A stretch of DNA of 64,000 bases from Picochlorum sp. 'celeri' (taxonomy: Eukaryota; Chlorophyta; Trebouxiophyceae). Position 1 is the stretch's first letter. Each line of letters starts with the position of its first letter. The position numbers and the translations under genes are program-made. The notes below the pieces were generated by a model. That model was not told where the DNA came from and made no database searches. It saw nothing but the letters and a program-made list of their open reading frames with translations. Below, piece by piece: positions 32,247-43,138 of the stretch. The stretch spans positions 1 through 64,000 of the forward strand of contig JAACMV010000011.1 in assembly GCA_010909725.1 (NCBI GenBank). The letters are read 5' to 3'.

Positions 32247-33443
32247 ATGAGGTTCTCGGGGGTTTTGGTGGATGAAGGTATCCGGCTCTTGGAGAGGTCG
32301 TTGCTGCCCGCGTGTCAGAAAACTGGAAAGAAGATTTTCCTGCTCCTGTCAAGTCATGACGTATTCCTGGTGCAGGATGAAACTGAGGCACATGGTATGC
32401 ATGTGGTAGCCGGTATCAAAGCGGTGCGTTGGATACTGCTGTCCATTTCAAACAGGGCAACTGTTGTTGAGTAAGCATATATCACAGCCATTATTATATT
32501 GCTGTAGCACATTCTATTCGACGAAGATCTGTACGTGTGCAAGAGCAAGGTGGATGATGTTATTTGTTTGCGTGTGTCGTTGGACGTGTTGCTCAAGTCT
32601 TTGAGGTCTGCAAGCGCTCATGACGCTGAGAAGCTCCAAATAGCCCTGCGCCACAGGCCTCTGAAAGCATCCAACAATGGGGCCGCGGTGCCACTGATCG
32701 AAATATGCTGGAGCAACGAATCTATGAACATTAGTCAGGAAATTCCTATAGAGAAACCATGTCCATCGTCTGAGGTGACACGGATCAGGGGATTGTGCAG
32801 CCAGGATGCAACATGCAATTTTTACCTGGATATCGCCCCAGAATTGAAGGCCATCATGGTGAGCGGTAACTTTTAATAGTTTGTACGTGAGAAATGTTCG
32901 ATTTTAGCGCAACGTGGTGTTCTCTTGTCGCAGGGCATCCTTGAAAATTTGAAAATCTTTAGCAAGACAGCTGTTGTGTGCCTCACACTGGATGGGGATT
33001 TTCACGTCATTTCGGAATCTGAGCTGTCCAAAATCGGTGTGGGGTTCCCATCATTTGATGTATTTGGCAGCGATGGCACAGCAACGCAGAACCCCAAGGG
33101 AACACAGTGCGTTCGATTGGGAATTGTTATCGAGAATGCTTGATGGAGAATTGATTGATCAACTTTGTGTTTACCATGCAGGCAGCATGTATCAATCGAG
33201 GAACGGCTCGCGGAAGCAAAGAGGCAGGAGAGAGCGTATTTCATGGAAATCAAAGTGGTGCACTTGTATCAAGTGCTGAGGAGTGCGCAACTGACGAGTC
33301 CTGCACGAGTTCTGTGTGGGATGGCTGAGGATTTTTCACATGTCCATATAGTTTTATCCTATAATGATATCTTGGACAACACAAAGGTATCCACTGATCG
33401 ATCTTTTGATTTTAAAATTCCCAATTTGCTCGAAAATGAATGA
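32247..33443 (+). CDS. HUS1: Checkpoint clamp subunit HUS1
   Basis: HUS1 is part of the RAD9-RAD1-HUS1 ring that marks damaged DNA for ATR signalling. Four exons (32247-32423, 32508-32858, 32934-33106, 33182-33443) give 320 residues; introns are 84, 75 and 75 nt, all short GT-AG. The start MRFSGVLVDEG matches HUS1 openings (MKFRAKIVD), and later blocks ICLRVSLDVLLKSLRSA, MKSIKIF-type GILENLKIF and SHVHIVLSYNDI align with the family in order. Length equals typical orthologues (~280-320). The stop is three bases from the stop of the convergent PabA-PabB gene. Confidence 0.88.
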
Positions 33444-33446
33444 ACA

Positions 33447-35669
33447 TTACATGTATGTAAAAGAATTTATCAAAGGCTCTGCCTTGAGTTTCATTTCCAG
33501 GTACTCTCCCTCTGGGTCAGATTGGACGACAATGGCACCTCCCGCTCCAATCAGAACATCATGGCCATTTATAATGGCTGTTCGGATGACTATGTTCAAA
33601 TCGAACGCTTGATTCCAAGAGAAATAGCCGATACTCCCAGAATAAATACCCCGAGGCCCCTCTTCAAGGGTGTCCAGAATTTCCATAGAGCGAATCTTCG
33701 GCGCCCCTGTCATCGAGCCGCCGGGGAAACAGGCCTTGACTATGTCTCCAATCCCTACCGATTGTTTTCTTCTGCCTATGATAGTGCTTACCATCTGATG
33801 AACGGTGGCAAACGTCTCGATTTGCATGAGGCCTGTCACCTCGACGGAACCAGTTTCGCAAACTTTGCCCAAATCATTTCTCAGGAGATCGACAATCATT
33901 AGATTTTCTGCCCTATCTTTCTCGGAATGATACAAGCAATCAGCTATGCGCGCATCATTCGAGCTGTCGGCGAGGTCTCTCCGTGCTGTCCCCTTGATGG
34001 GTTTTGCCTCTAGCCTACCATTTCGTGTCCCACTTAAAAATCTTTCTGGACTTGAGCAACAGATTTTGGGACCTTTGATACACTTTGAGAAATCCATATA
34101 CGCCGAATAAGGCGCGGGATTCACCCGTCGAAGCTTGTTGTACAGTGGCAGTGCATCAACATGCTCTTGCACAGTCGACAACATGTTTGTTAGACACAAT
34201 TCATACGAGTCGCCGTCAAAGAGTGCCTCCAAGCATTGCTCAATTTTGTTTTGATACGCATGTTTATGATGTCGCTCAACAAAATGCACTCCATGTCTCG
34301 TATCTGAAACAGGAAAACTGGTTGTGCATTCCTCGACCTGCTCCACAGCATCAGCCATTCTATCAACCCACTCTCTTGAATCCTCAGCGTCATTGGATTC
34401 ATCAGCATATACAGCAATGATATAAATATCATTGTATTTGTGGTCGATGGCTACGAATCTATCGACTATGAAGAAGCAAGAATCTGCATTAGGTGATCTA
34501 TGCGCTGCTCTGCCTCCCGTTTGGCATTTGAGTTCATATCCCAGATATCCTACCAGGCCACCCCAGAAATCGAAGGGAAGACAGCCAAATGCGTCGTCAA
34601 ATTCAGTGAATGTAGAGGTTTCGCGCGTGATCCAGTCAAATATAGACGTGCATTCCTCTTGGCACACCACGGTCCCATCGGAGGACCACACGGTCAGCGT
34701 GCCAGAGCCATCACCACGATCTAGGTTGTACGAAATCCTGCGCCATAAATTCCCACCAGTACTACCGAAAAATGAGAATCGAGTGCGTTCGGATGTGGAA
34801 CTGTCGAGCCAGAATAAATTCTCGTCCTTCCCTCCTTGCACAAACAAGGCCTCTACAAGTTCTGCTGCCCCATCTCTGAAATCTGCAAGCTTTCCTCGCA
34901 GCTTTCTCTGGTATAAATGCAATGTTTTGTTCAATGAAGGAGCACTCTCGATTGCGAGAGGACAAGGTTCGACAGTTTTGTGCCCCAGAAGGTCTCCATT
35001 ATTGCCTTGGTGATGGAGGATGGTCAGTTTCCTGAAATTATCCAACAGTGTACTGCCATACTCGGTTGCCACCGACTCAGGGTGAAATTGAACACCATAA
35101 TGAGGATACTGTGTATGCTTTACTGCCATGAGAATGCGAGAATCCCCTGTACTAGACCATGCAAGAGGGGCACACACAGAAGAATCAAGGGATTCCTCCT
35201 GCACGCAGAGAGAATGGTACCTCACCACTTGAAAACTACCGGGTATATTATCGAAAAGAGCATCTTCCTGATTATGATGCACCACGCTGATTCTCCCATG
35301 AACAGGCTCTGGGGCCTTGACAACTCGGCCTCCCCCATGGAAAAGGCAAAGACTCTGGAAGCCAAAACATACACCAAACACTGGCATATTCCGGCACCTC
35401 TCAAACACCTCCAATGATATACCCGCATCATCGGGTTTATGAGGCGTCCCCGGCCCTGGAGATATCACAATATTGTCGATTCCTTCTCTTTGAATAAGGC
35501 CCTCAAGTCCCTGACCGTCGAGTTCATCATTCATGATCACAATGGGCGGCATTCCATTGACCGATGCAATCATTTGATATAAATTATATGTGTATGAGTC
35601 GTAATTATCGATTAGGAGAGTCCTTACACACCCTCCCGAGGGCTGGGTCCCTTCTGCTCCTACACCCAT
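33447..35669 (-). CDS. Bifunctional aminodeoxychorismate synthase (PabA-PabB fusion)
   Basis: Converts chorismate and glutamine to 4-amino-4-deoxychorismate, the p-aminobenzoate branch of folate synthesis, plastidial in plants. The intronless gene encodes 740 residues from the first ATG; the frame is open a little further 5' without ATG. The N-terminal half is a class-I glutamine amidotransferase: LIDNYDSYTYNLYQ, ISPGPGTP, nucleophile Cys in FGVCFGFQ, and the His-Glu pair in VQFHPES. The C-terminal half is the chorismate-binding domain: PIKGTARR, EKDRAENLMIVDLLRNDLG, FPGGSMTGAPK, YSGSIGYFSW. The usual GVCLGHQ Cys loop here reads GVCFGFQ. No clear transit peptide is seen, so a short 5' exon may be missing. 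Confidence 0.93.
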   Translation of the reverse strand: MGVGAEGTQPSGGCVRTLLIDNYDSYTYNLYQMIASVNGMPPIVIMNDELDGQGLEGLIQREGIDNIVISPGPGTPHKPDDAGISLEVFERCRNMPVFGVCFGFQSLCLFHGGGRVVKAPEPVHGRISVVHHNQEDALFDNIPGSFQVVRYHSLCVQEESLDSSVCAPLAWSSTGDSRILMAVKHTQYPHYGVQFHPESVATEYGSTLLDNFRKLTILHHQGNNGDLLGHKTVEPCPLAIESAPSLNKTLHLYQRKLRGKLADFRDGAAELVEALFVQGGKDENLFWLDSSTSERTRFSFFGSTGGNLWRRISYNLDRGDGSGTLTVWSSDGTVVCQEECTSIFDWITRETSTFTEFDDAFGCLPFDFWGGLVGYLGYELKCQTGGRAAHRSPNADSCFFIVDRFVAIDHKYNDIYIIAVYADESNDAEDSREWVDRMADAVEQVEECTTSFPVSDTRHGVHFVERHHKHAYQNKIEQCLEALFDGDSYELCLTNMLSTVQEHVDALPLYNKLRRVNPAPYSAYMDFSKCIKGPKICCSSPERFLSGTRNGRLEAKPIKGTARRDLADSSNDARIADCLYHSEKDRAENLMIVDLLRNDLGKVCETGSVEVTGLMQIETFATVHQMVSTIIGRRKQSVGIGDIVKACFPGGSMTGAPKIRSMEILDTLEEGPRGIYSGSIGYFSWNQAFDLNIVIRTAIINGHDVLIGAGGAIVVQSDPEGEYLEMKLKAEPLINSFTYM

Positions 35670-35945
35670 GCTGCACCCGACCTTCTCATCCAACCCTTTA
35701 ATACTCTCCCATGTCCCTTTGAATGGCCTAAAAAATTAATTCAATATGAATGCGATGCATGATTGCCCAATCAACGACGCATTGCGGTAGAGTTCTGTAT
35801 TAAAGTAGAATAAAAATACAATATATTGCTGACACATTCCATCTGCATGCCGAAAAGCACCATATTTAATTCACAAATACAACAGTGAGGATCTAAAAGG
35901 GCTGTAGATGTACCGGTATCGCTGCTGCATTCCACGTACTGCAGC

Positions 35946-37945
35946 ATGCCGGGTGCCTCGTTCTCGGCATCGACCACTGTGTCAAATATTGTGCTTTCCA
36001 TCGGATCTGGAATATATAAGGATGTAAGAAAGAGATTTCCATGGTATGAAAGCGACTGGAAGGACATTGGGAAGAATAAATTAAGGTACTGAGAGAAACG
36101 TTTTGTGGCTGGTCAACTCTGTGTGTGTATGAATGAGTCATGCTAGTGCTTCTTGCGTGCAGGGTGGCTGCTGCATCGACATACATATTTTTTGCTTCAG
36201 TGGTTCCCGCTTTAGCATTCGGGGAACAATTTGCCTCCGAGACTGATGGGTTGATCAATGTAGTTCATGTGCTGGCAGCGTGTGCTACAACTGGCGTAAT
36301 GCAAGCTGTTTTTGGAGGGCAGCCATTGCTCATTGTCGGTGTGGCGGAGCCAATTGTTTTGGTGTACAAGTATATGTATGATTTTGCCAAGGACAGAGAA
36401 GATCTTGGAAGAAATTTGTTCTTGGCTTGGAGCTCTTGGGTTTGCGTGTTCACCGCCATATTTGTTGCAGTTTTGGCAGTCACTAATGCCTGCGTGTACA
36501 TTAATAAATTTACTCGATTTGCCGGAGAGGCTTTTGGGGCTCTGATTGCTATATTGTTCATGCAACAGGCCATCAAAGGCTTGGTAGAGGAGTTTCAAAG
36601 GGAGGAGTTGACTTCTGATGGACGCACAATGAATGGCCTTTGGAGCTTATTTCTGGCCTTTGGTATGCTCATTACATCGCTCATGATTAGAAAAGCTCGG
36701 AAGTGGCGATTTTTGTTCGCGCCGCTGCGGGCTCTTTTGGCAGATTATGGAGTGCCTCTGCTTGTAGTGGTCTGGACTGGTCTCAGTTATGCTGTTGATT
36801 ATCCTGGGGTTCCCGCCAGGGTCCAAACGCCCAACACATGGGATGTAAAGGACTGTTGGAAGGTGACGACTGTCATGTCGTCTGTCCCCTCCAAGTACAT
36901 TGGAGCAGCTGTTATCCCAGCCATCATCATCACGGTGCTCTTTTTCTTTGACCACAATGTCAGCAGCCAACTGGCGCAGCAGCCAGAATTTAACCTAAAA
37001 AAGCCAAGCACATATCATTATGATATGATGCTTTTGGCGCTCATGACACTGCTGTGCGGTCTGCTCGGCATTCCTCCAGTGAATGGGGTGATTCCGCAGT
37101 CTCCCATGCACACAAAGAGCCTTGCCTTGGTAGAGAGTGGACAGAGAAAACGGCAGCGCGAACACCCCTCCGCCAATGGTATCCGAGAGGGTTCAAAAGG
37201 AGTGGATGTTACTTCAACAGAAACACCCACGCCTCCACATGATGGTGGTGATTACATTCCGCTCAGAGTTGCAGAACAGCGTGGCTCTGGGCTCGCTCAG
37301 GCCCTCGCCATTGGGGCCTGCCTCGGACTCACCCCCGCCATCCGATGGTTGCCAACAGCTGTCCTCTGGGGATATTTCGCATTTATGGCATGCGAATCAC
37401 TTCCTGGCTCACAACTGTGGGAGAGAATTCTCCTCCTGCTGACAGATCCTAAGAGAAGATACATGGCACTGGAAGAGCAGCATGTTGCATTTCTGGAGAC
37501 AGTCCCATTCAAGGTTATTGCTGCTTTTACTGCGCTGCAAACAGTGATCGTTCTTGGAATATACGGCATCACTTGGGCTGGAGTCGCTGGTGTTTTATTC
37601 CCCATTCCCATCATGCTGTTGGTTCCATTCAGGCAGTACATGATGCCTAAAATGTTCAATGCAGTCTACCTGGAGGAATTAGACAAATTGACCGAAGAAG
37701 AAGCTGGTCCTCTACCTCACGAAGAAGCGATCAGGGAAGCGCAAGAGCAAGGTCTGGGCATTGAGGATGGGCACGAGGAAGAAGATATTGAATCTGAAAT
37801 GGCCCATTTCCGGGTGGTCCATCACGCGTCTCACCGAGAAATCGAGGCCAGGAGATCTTCAATACGCCACAGGCACTCAAGGAATAACAATTCCAGTAAT
37901 AATTCGAATCATAATGACAATAATGACCAGGGAAACAGCGTGTAA
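35946..37945 (+). CDS. BOR/SLC4-type anion (borate or bicarbonate) transporter
   Basis: Two exons (35946-36085, 36163-37945; 77-nt GTACTG...GTGCAG intron) join to 640 residues. The splice restores the family opening: GIYKDVRKRFPWYESDW then TYIFFASVVPALAFGEQ. Typical blocks follow: GGQPLLIVGVAEPIVL, NLFLAWSSWVCVFTA, FIALQFM-type GALIAILFMQQAIKGLV, and GIPPVNGVIPQSPMHTKSL. About 11-13 membrane helices are visible. Homologues are plasma-membrane borate exporters in plants and fungi and bicarbonate exchangers in animals; the substrate is not decided here. The C-tail is Asn/His-rich and hydrophilic. Its TAA stop overlaps the ATG of the next same-strand ORF by one base. Confidence 0.92.
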
Positions 37946-38622
37946 TGGATTTCTGTAAACAAACGTCCTTTCTACTACAGCCTTGGCAAAGGGTCAAAGG
38001 GTGGAACGCAACCGCACGTTCCACCCCCAGAATCCTGATTGCACGAGGCGGAAGAAAATATGCTAATAATAAATTACATGGAGGAGCTCCTAGGGCCCAA
38101 CGTGGTCCAGAGTCGGAAGGACCAAACTCTTTCTTGTTTGAACGGGGAAAGCGCAAAGAGAGCGAAGCACACGATTTTAGGCCATCTCTCGAATACTCTC
38201 GAGAGGAAGCCATCATGAAGCAGCTCGAGGCGCTGCAGAACAACAACGAGCCTTATCCGGACCACGGGATTGAGGTTTTGTATCGTTTTGCCGGGAGACA
38301 CCTCGATCCGTTTGCGCCCAGCTTTTACTTTGGCAGAAGCCTGGATCTGGGGCAGTTTGAGAGATTTCGAAGAATCATGAATACCGAATGCTACAGAATT
38401 TTGGTGAACCACACAGAGTACACGATATGTAGCGGCCTAGAAGTATCTGAGCACGTATGGAAGAGTCGAGTCAAGGTGAAGAATGCATGGCAAAAACGAG
38501 AGGCCATGTTTGAGTTCACCATGGTACGGGAGCTGGGAGGGAGATACGATGGTATCTGGTTTTGCCAAAGACTCATCTGCCAAGACGATGAAGATGGCCG
38601 GCATATTTATGGCGTGATCTAG
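37945..38622 (+). CDS. DUF4864-like chloroplast protein (conserved plant/alga type)
   Basis: The 225-residue ORF starts with an Arg/Ser/Thr-rich ~50-residue segment, a likely transit peptide. The conserved body includes EAIMKQLEALQNNNEP, HGIEVLYRFAG, YFGRSLDLGQFERFRR, a YRILVNHTEY block and FEFTMVRELGGRYDGIWF. I recall this pattern from a plant and algal plastid family of unknown role annotated as DUF4864-like; this is recognition by memory and needs a profile search. It overlaps the BOR stop in the sequence TAATG. A later ATG at 38215 would delete the transit-like region, so the upstream ATG is preferred. Confidence 0.7.
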   Translation: MDFCKQTSFLLQPWQRVKGWNATARSTPRILIARGGRKYANNKLHGGAPRAQRGPESEGPNSFLFERGKRKESEAHDFRPSLEYSREEAIMKQLEALQNNNEPYPDHGIEVLYRFAGRHLDPFAPSFYFGRSLDLGQFERFRRIMNTECYRILVNHTEYTICSGLEVSEHVWKSRVKVKNAWQKREAMFEFTMVRELGGRYDGIWFCQRLICQDDEDGRHIYGVI

Positions 38623-38764
38623 GTATTTATGTAGCTCAAAGCTTTGCAAAAATCAATGAATCCCTCAAAAAGGCAACGGAGGGAGCACTTCCTTCCTTGA
38701 GAATGAATTGTATATTATTCAATCAAAACATTTGAAACATGTCGCATCTATTTGTTGATATAGA

Positions 38765-41700
38765 ATGACAGAGTGTCCCACGTTGATAATAGCCGGGTCG
38801 TCGACCGCGGTGGGGAAATCCTCAGTCTCTTTGGGACTCATGGCAGCACTCAGGTACGGGTGATTTTTGGGTATGAAAATGAGTGATATGGTTATTTAAT
38901 GGCATTGAATGGATGCAGCGATGGAAACACCTCTGTGCAAGCGTTTAAAGTTGGTCCAGGTGCGCAACTGTTTTCCCAACCTCACCACTGTTTCCTTCTC
39001 GCACATCCGGTACTTACGGGCAATGCCATATACTATGCAGACTTTGTTGATCCTTTGTATCATGCCCGTGCCACAGGAAGACCTTCCATTAACCTTGATA
39101 GGTGGTTTTCGAGTCCGCGTGGGTTGAGGGACGTGTGGCACAGGCACAGAAAAGATGCCGATTTTTGCATCGTGGAAGGGACGATGGGCCTTTTGGATGA
39201 TCTCAAATGTCCCATTGCAGGCGGATCTGAGGATCTCTTGCCGTTCAGCACCGCCCAGGTGGCAAAGTGGTTGAATGTTCCCGTGGTTTTGGTGATGGAT
39301 GGGTCAAAGCTGGAGAACAGCATTGGTGCTCTCGTGAGAGGCTACTGCACGTGGGACAAGGGAGTTCGAATAGCTGGAATTATATTTAATAATGTCGGAG
39401 AACAGGACGATCTGGTAGAGCTCGAGGCCATTGTGAACAATGCTTGCCCGCATGAGATTCCTATTCTGGGTGGCATTCCATTTGATGAAGCTTCCCCAGA
39501 TGGCACCCTCGAGTCTGCGTTCGATTCATCAGTGATCGACAACAAAATATTTAACTTATCTTCCGTCGTATGTCAGTATGTTGATGTCAAGGCGCTGGTG
39601 GCAATTGCTCGGGAATCACTTGATGCGAGGTGTCCCCCAGGAGACCTCCCTCCAACAGAGAGGAATGGTGTACCCGCGCAACGGAAATCAAAGAATGCCA
39701 AAAGGAGGGAGCGAAGAAAAAGAGCAAAGCAAGGGCAGATGGAGAAGCATGGTAACCAGGAGCGAAGTGGGAGTACTTCCTCCGACCAAGTCTCATCAGG
39801 AGGACATTCTGAGGAGGCCAACGGTCGCAGCCCAGTCTCACGGATAGCCATTGCAAGGGACAATGCATTTTGCTTTTATTACGAAGAAAATTTAGAGTTG
39901 ATGAGGATCCATGGGTTAGAACTAGTCTTCTTCTCACCTCTCACCGATCCTCTGCCACCAAACATAGCAGCAGTGTACCTTGGCGGTGGGGGTACCAGAA
40001 TTGCATGCGGCCACACTGGCCGACAACAAAGTATTTCGAGCAGGGATGAAAAAATTTGTCGAATCTGGTGGAGTTGTTCTGGCGGAAGGTGGAGGGTTAC
40101 TTGCTTTGTGTCAAAGCTTGCAGACTCGCACCGGGTTTCCTCAGCAACCCATGGTCGGAATCTTCCCTTTTCGGGCCATCATGTCAAGAACACAGGTGAT
40201 GAAAAGTTACGTAGAAGTCAAGGTCAAAGATAATTGCCCGATATTCACCCCTGGAGCTACAATCAAGGGTTATATTTGCAGTGATAGTGAGCTTGTTCAG
40301 GAACAGCATATTGGTGGCATTCAGTCGACCGATGAGTGGACCAGCTCGTATGAGGCCAGAGTTTTCCGCGGCAAGAAGCCCATTGCTCAAGCTTCTGGCA
40401 TGATAGATGGCTACACCACATCAAATGTGCTGGCTTCGTATGTTCACCATTATTTTGGCTCCTCGGAAGGTGTATTAAAGACCCTCGTGAGCAAATGCCA
40501 GGAAGTTAATGTCGGAGCCGTTACTGCAGCAGTTGCAGGGTCTCGTAGGGTGGCAGATTGTTTGGAGGGCTCGGTAGCATATACACCTCCTTTGACAGTA
40601 CGTTTTCCATCACTGCGTTGAAATTAGGTGCTGACTGTTCTGATATGATTTGTTGAATGTGCAGCCTCTGGGAAATCGTTCAAACTTGGGAATGCTTGGG
40701 GTCCACTCCTCACCAGACCTTTCTCGAGCACGCTCAAGGCCACAATCGATGGACTTGAATACATACGACTTTAGCGCGATGATGGATTCGAAACAGTTCA
40801 TGTTGCCAAAACCACAGAGCTCGGGATCTCTCTGTCACAGGACTGCTTTTGCATTTGACCACACGGCATACGACCAGAAATCTTCTGGTGCCGCTTCACC
40901 AGTTCAGTTAGGGAGCGCAACAGATCTGAATACTTTGGCTGCTTCTCGGCGCAACTTGACGCGCATGCAAGGTGGCGGCATGGCTCAAGATGCAGACTAC
41001 AAACAACACAGTGCAAGGGTGTCACACGAGCGCTATGGGGTGCAGCACAGAGTGTCCAACAATTCAGAATCGCAGTCAGTTCTTTCGAGCGAAGGGTCGG
41101 AGCTAATGGAACGCTACCAGAATCCTCCTGCGTTTGGAAAAAAGAAGATCGAGAGTGTTCACACAGCATCCCGGTATCCTGACCATGGGAGTCAATATCT
41201 CAAGGAGGCTGCCCAGTATTTGGATGTTAACCCGACAGGTTTGGCGAATACGACTGAAAATAAATCGATAGGCGTCTGTGATGCTGGTATCCGAGATATT
41301 TTGCAAGCCTTTGACATCACCTCCAGAGTGATTGATGTGTCACGGCATGGGCTGGGACCTGCCATCATGACAGATGGGTCAGTTGGCATGCTTCAGAGCA
41401 AATCAGTTCAAGCACTTCAGCATTTTCATTCGAGGCGTAATAGTAGCGATGCGGGATCTGATTCTGCCTTTGGGGACGCTCTTCTCGAAAATGCAGTGAA
41501 AATGTCCTTTGGAAGAGTGGGTAGTACAGATATTGACTATGAAGTTGTGGCCCAGGTGCAGCCCGATCTTATCCTCATGCTCATCCCTGAAAAGATTGGC
41601 TCCAGCAAGATACAGAAGCACGTGAGAGAAAAGATCTACAGAGCTTCACGGCGAACCAAGCTGATCGAGTTCACGTCCCATTCTCTAGCAGACGTACTGC

Positions 41701-42317
41701 AGCACATTGTGGACATTGGCGATGCTATTCATGAGAGGGACCAAGCGGTCGCAATCGTGAAAAAGGTCAGAGAGCGCCTAAGAAAGGTTGTTATGTACTC
41801 ACAGAAAGCCAAGTTGACATCTCCCAGCATGCCCGCGGTACCCAAGATTGCCGTCTTGGGATCGTTGCACCCTCTCACTGTGGAAGGAGCGTGGGTCCGA
41901 GATTTGGTCGAACTAGTCGGGGGCCAGCCCCTGCCAACGCGCGGCCGTAATAAAATGATCATCTCCTGGGATGATCTGGTCGCCTTTGCCCCTGACTATT
42001 TAGTGATCTGTGCGCCAATCATCAACAGCGGGGATAAGAGTGCCAAGGTATTCAATGACCTGTGTGACATTGCCTCCCAACCCGGATGGTGGCAGCTTCC
42101 TGCCGTGCGAGATGGCGTCGTCGTCATATGCGAAGAGGCGCTCTTGTGTCGGATGGGGATTCGCCTGATCGACGGAGCAGAAGCGCTCACAAGAATCGTG
42201 TACGGCGACAATGTCCCAACATGCTGCCTCCCCAGATCAGCATTCAAACTGAAATTGAGACCTGGACAGCGGGTGAGACCCCGCCTCTTACCCAATTATT
42301 TCATGGCGTATGCATAG
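38765..42317 (+). CDS. CobB/CbiA cobyrinate-amidase-like module fused to a BtuF-like module (frameshifted)
   Basis: Exon 1 is 38765-38853, exon 2 is 38919-40597, exon 3 is 40665-42317; introns of 65 and 67 nt keep phase. One extra base in the G run 39988-39992 shifts the frame. Allowing for it, the product would have 1139 residues. Residues ~1-590 follow CobB/CbiA: Walker A AGSSTAVGKSS, QAFKVGPG, VEGTMGL, VYLGGG then VPELHA, and the GATase-like end ASYVHHYFG. The amidotransferase nucleophile is absent: AEGGGLLAL stands where AECGGLMYL is expected. A ~120-residue Ser-rich linker follows. The rest resembles periplasmic BtuF-like cobalamin-binding proteins: SIGVCDAGIRDILQAFDI, VQPDLIL, GAWVRDLVELVGGQPLP, LVAFAPDYLVI, VRDGVVVICEEALLCR. 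It may handle corrinoids; de novo synthesis is unlikely from this gene alone. Confidence 0.85.
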
Positions 42318-42369
42318 ATTCTAAGGCATTATTTATTATTATTGGCACCAATAGCCCTGTGAAAGTAGA

Positions 42370-43138
42370 ATGCTTCGGCAGAGTCTGAACCTCCTTCGTC
42401 GCCACGCAGCACGGACAACTCGAGCCTTGCGGACCATCCCACCCAACCTTGCCGTGGGAGAAGACCCAATGCTAATTGTCATGGCATCGCGTTATGTCAC
42501 ATGGAGCCAGATGGTGGCCTCCCACGGAACCACACCTGCTCTCCCTGGCAAGACGGGTGAGCGACGACGTCTCTCGACAGGGAACGAGTACGCATCGCTC
42601 TCGTATGCTGTTACAATGGCTATGTAATGACAATGCACCATCATACTGCAGGGATGAGATTGATGACGTTCGCTATCACAAGGAGGCAGACCACACCTTG
42701 GAGTATCTTGTAGAGGCTTTTGAAAACTTGTTAGATGACATAGATGCCGACGATGCCGACGTCGAGTTGAGCCAAGGCGTTCTAAATTTGAACTTGGGAT
42801 CGATTGGGACGTATGTGATCAACAAGCAGACTCCCAACAAGCAGATATGGGTGTCCTCGCCAGTAAGGTATGGTATGCATTCCAACCCACCTCACACATC
42901 ATGTGCTGCAACCCCACACCAATTCATGCGTGACCCCTACTATTGCCTTCCTTGCAGTGGACCTGTGCGCTACGATTTCGTGAAAGGGTTCTGGACGTAC
43001 AAGAGGGATGGTCACCTCTTCCACCAGCGGCTGGAGGAGGAAATCAAAGCCCTGACTGGAGTGGACATTGATCTAAATCCGTGCAGTCATTGCGGCAAAC
43101 GGAATGCCTGTGCTGATAACTACGAATGCGTTAAATAA
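42370..43138 (+). CDS. Frataxin (mitochondrial iron-binding protein) with Cys-rich tail
   Basis: Supports iron-sulfur cluster assembly in mitochondria. Exons 42370-42602, 42652-42867 and 42958-43138 give 209 residues; introns of 49 and 90 nt. The first ~30 residues are Arg-rich without acidic residues (LRRHAARTTRALR), a good mitochondrial presequence. The frataxin fold shows the YHKEADHTLEYLVEAFENL helix, acidic ridge Asp/Glu residues, VLNLNLGSIGTYVINKQ, TPNKQIWVSSP and RYDFVKGFWTYKRDG. The C-terminus carries an extra CSHCGKRNACADNYEC segment of four Cys not found in standard frataxins I know; it may bind metal. The donor GTATGC at 42603 is chosen because it alone restores phase to the HxEADHTLE helix. 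Confidence 0.93.

Noticed and set aside
35771..36067. Minus-strand 98-codon ORF upstream of the BOR-like gene
   Set aside because: It is antisense to BOR exon 1, which restores a family-conserved N-terminus with correct splice phase.
39976..39999. Possible 24-nt intron (GTACCT...CCAG) to explain the CobB frame change
   Set aside because: It would remove the conserved YLGGG motif and is far shorter than any other intron here (49 nt minimum); a one-base frameshift in the G run is simpler.
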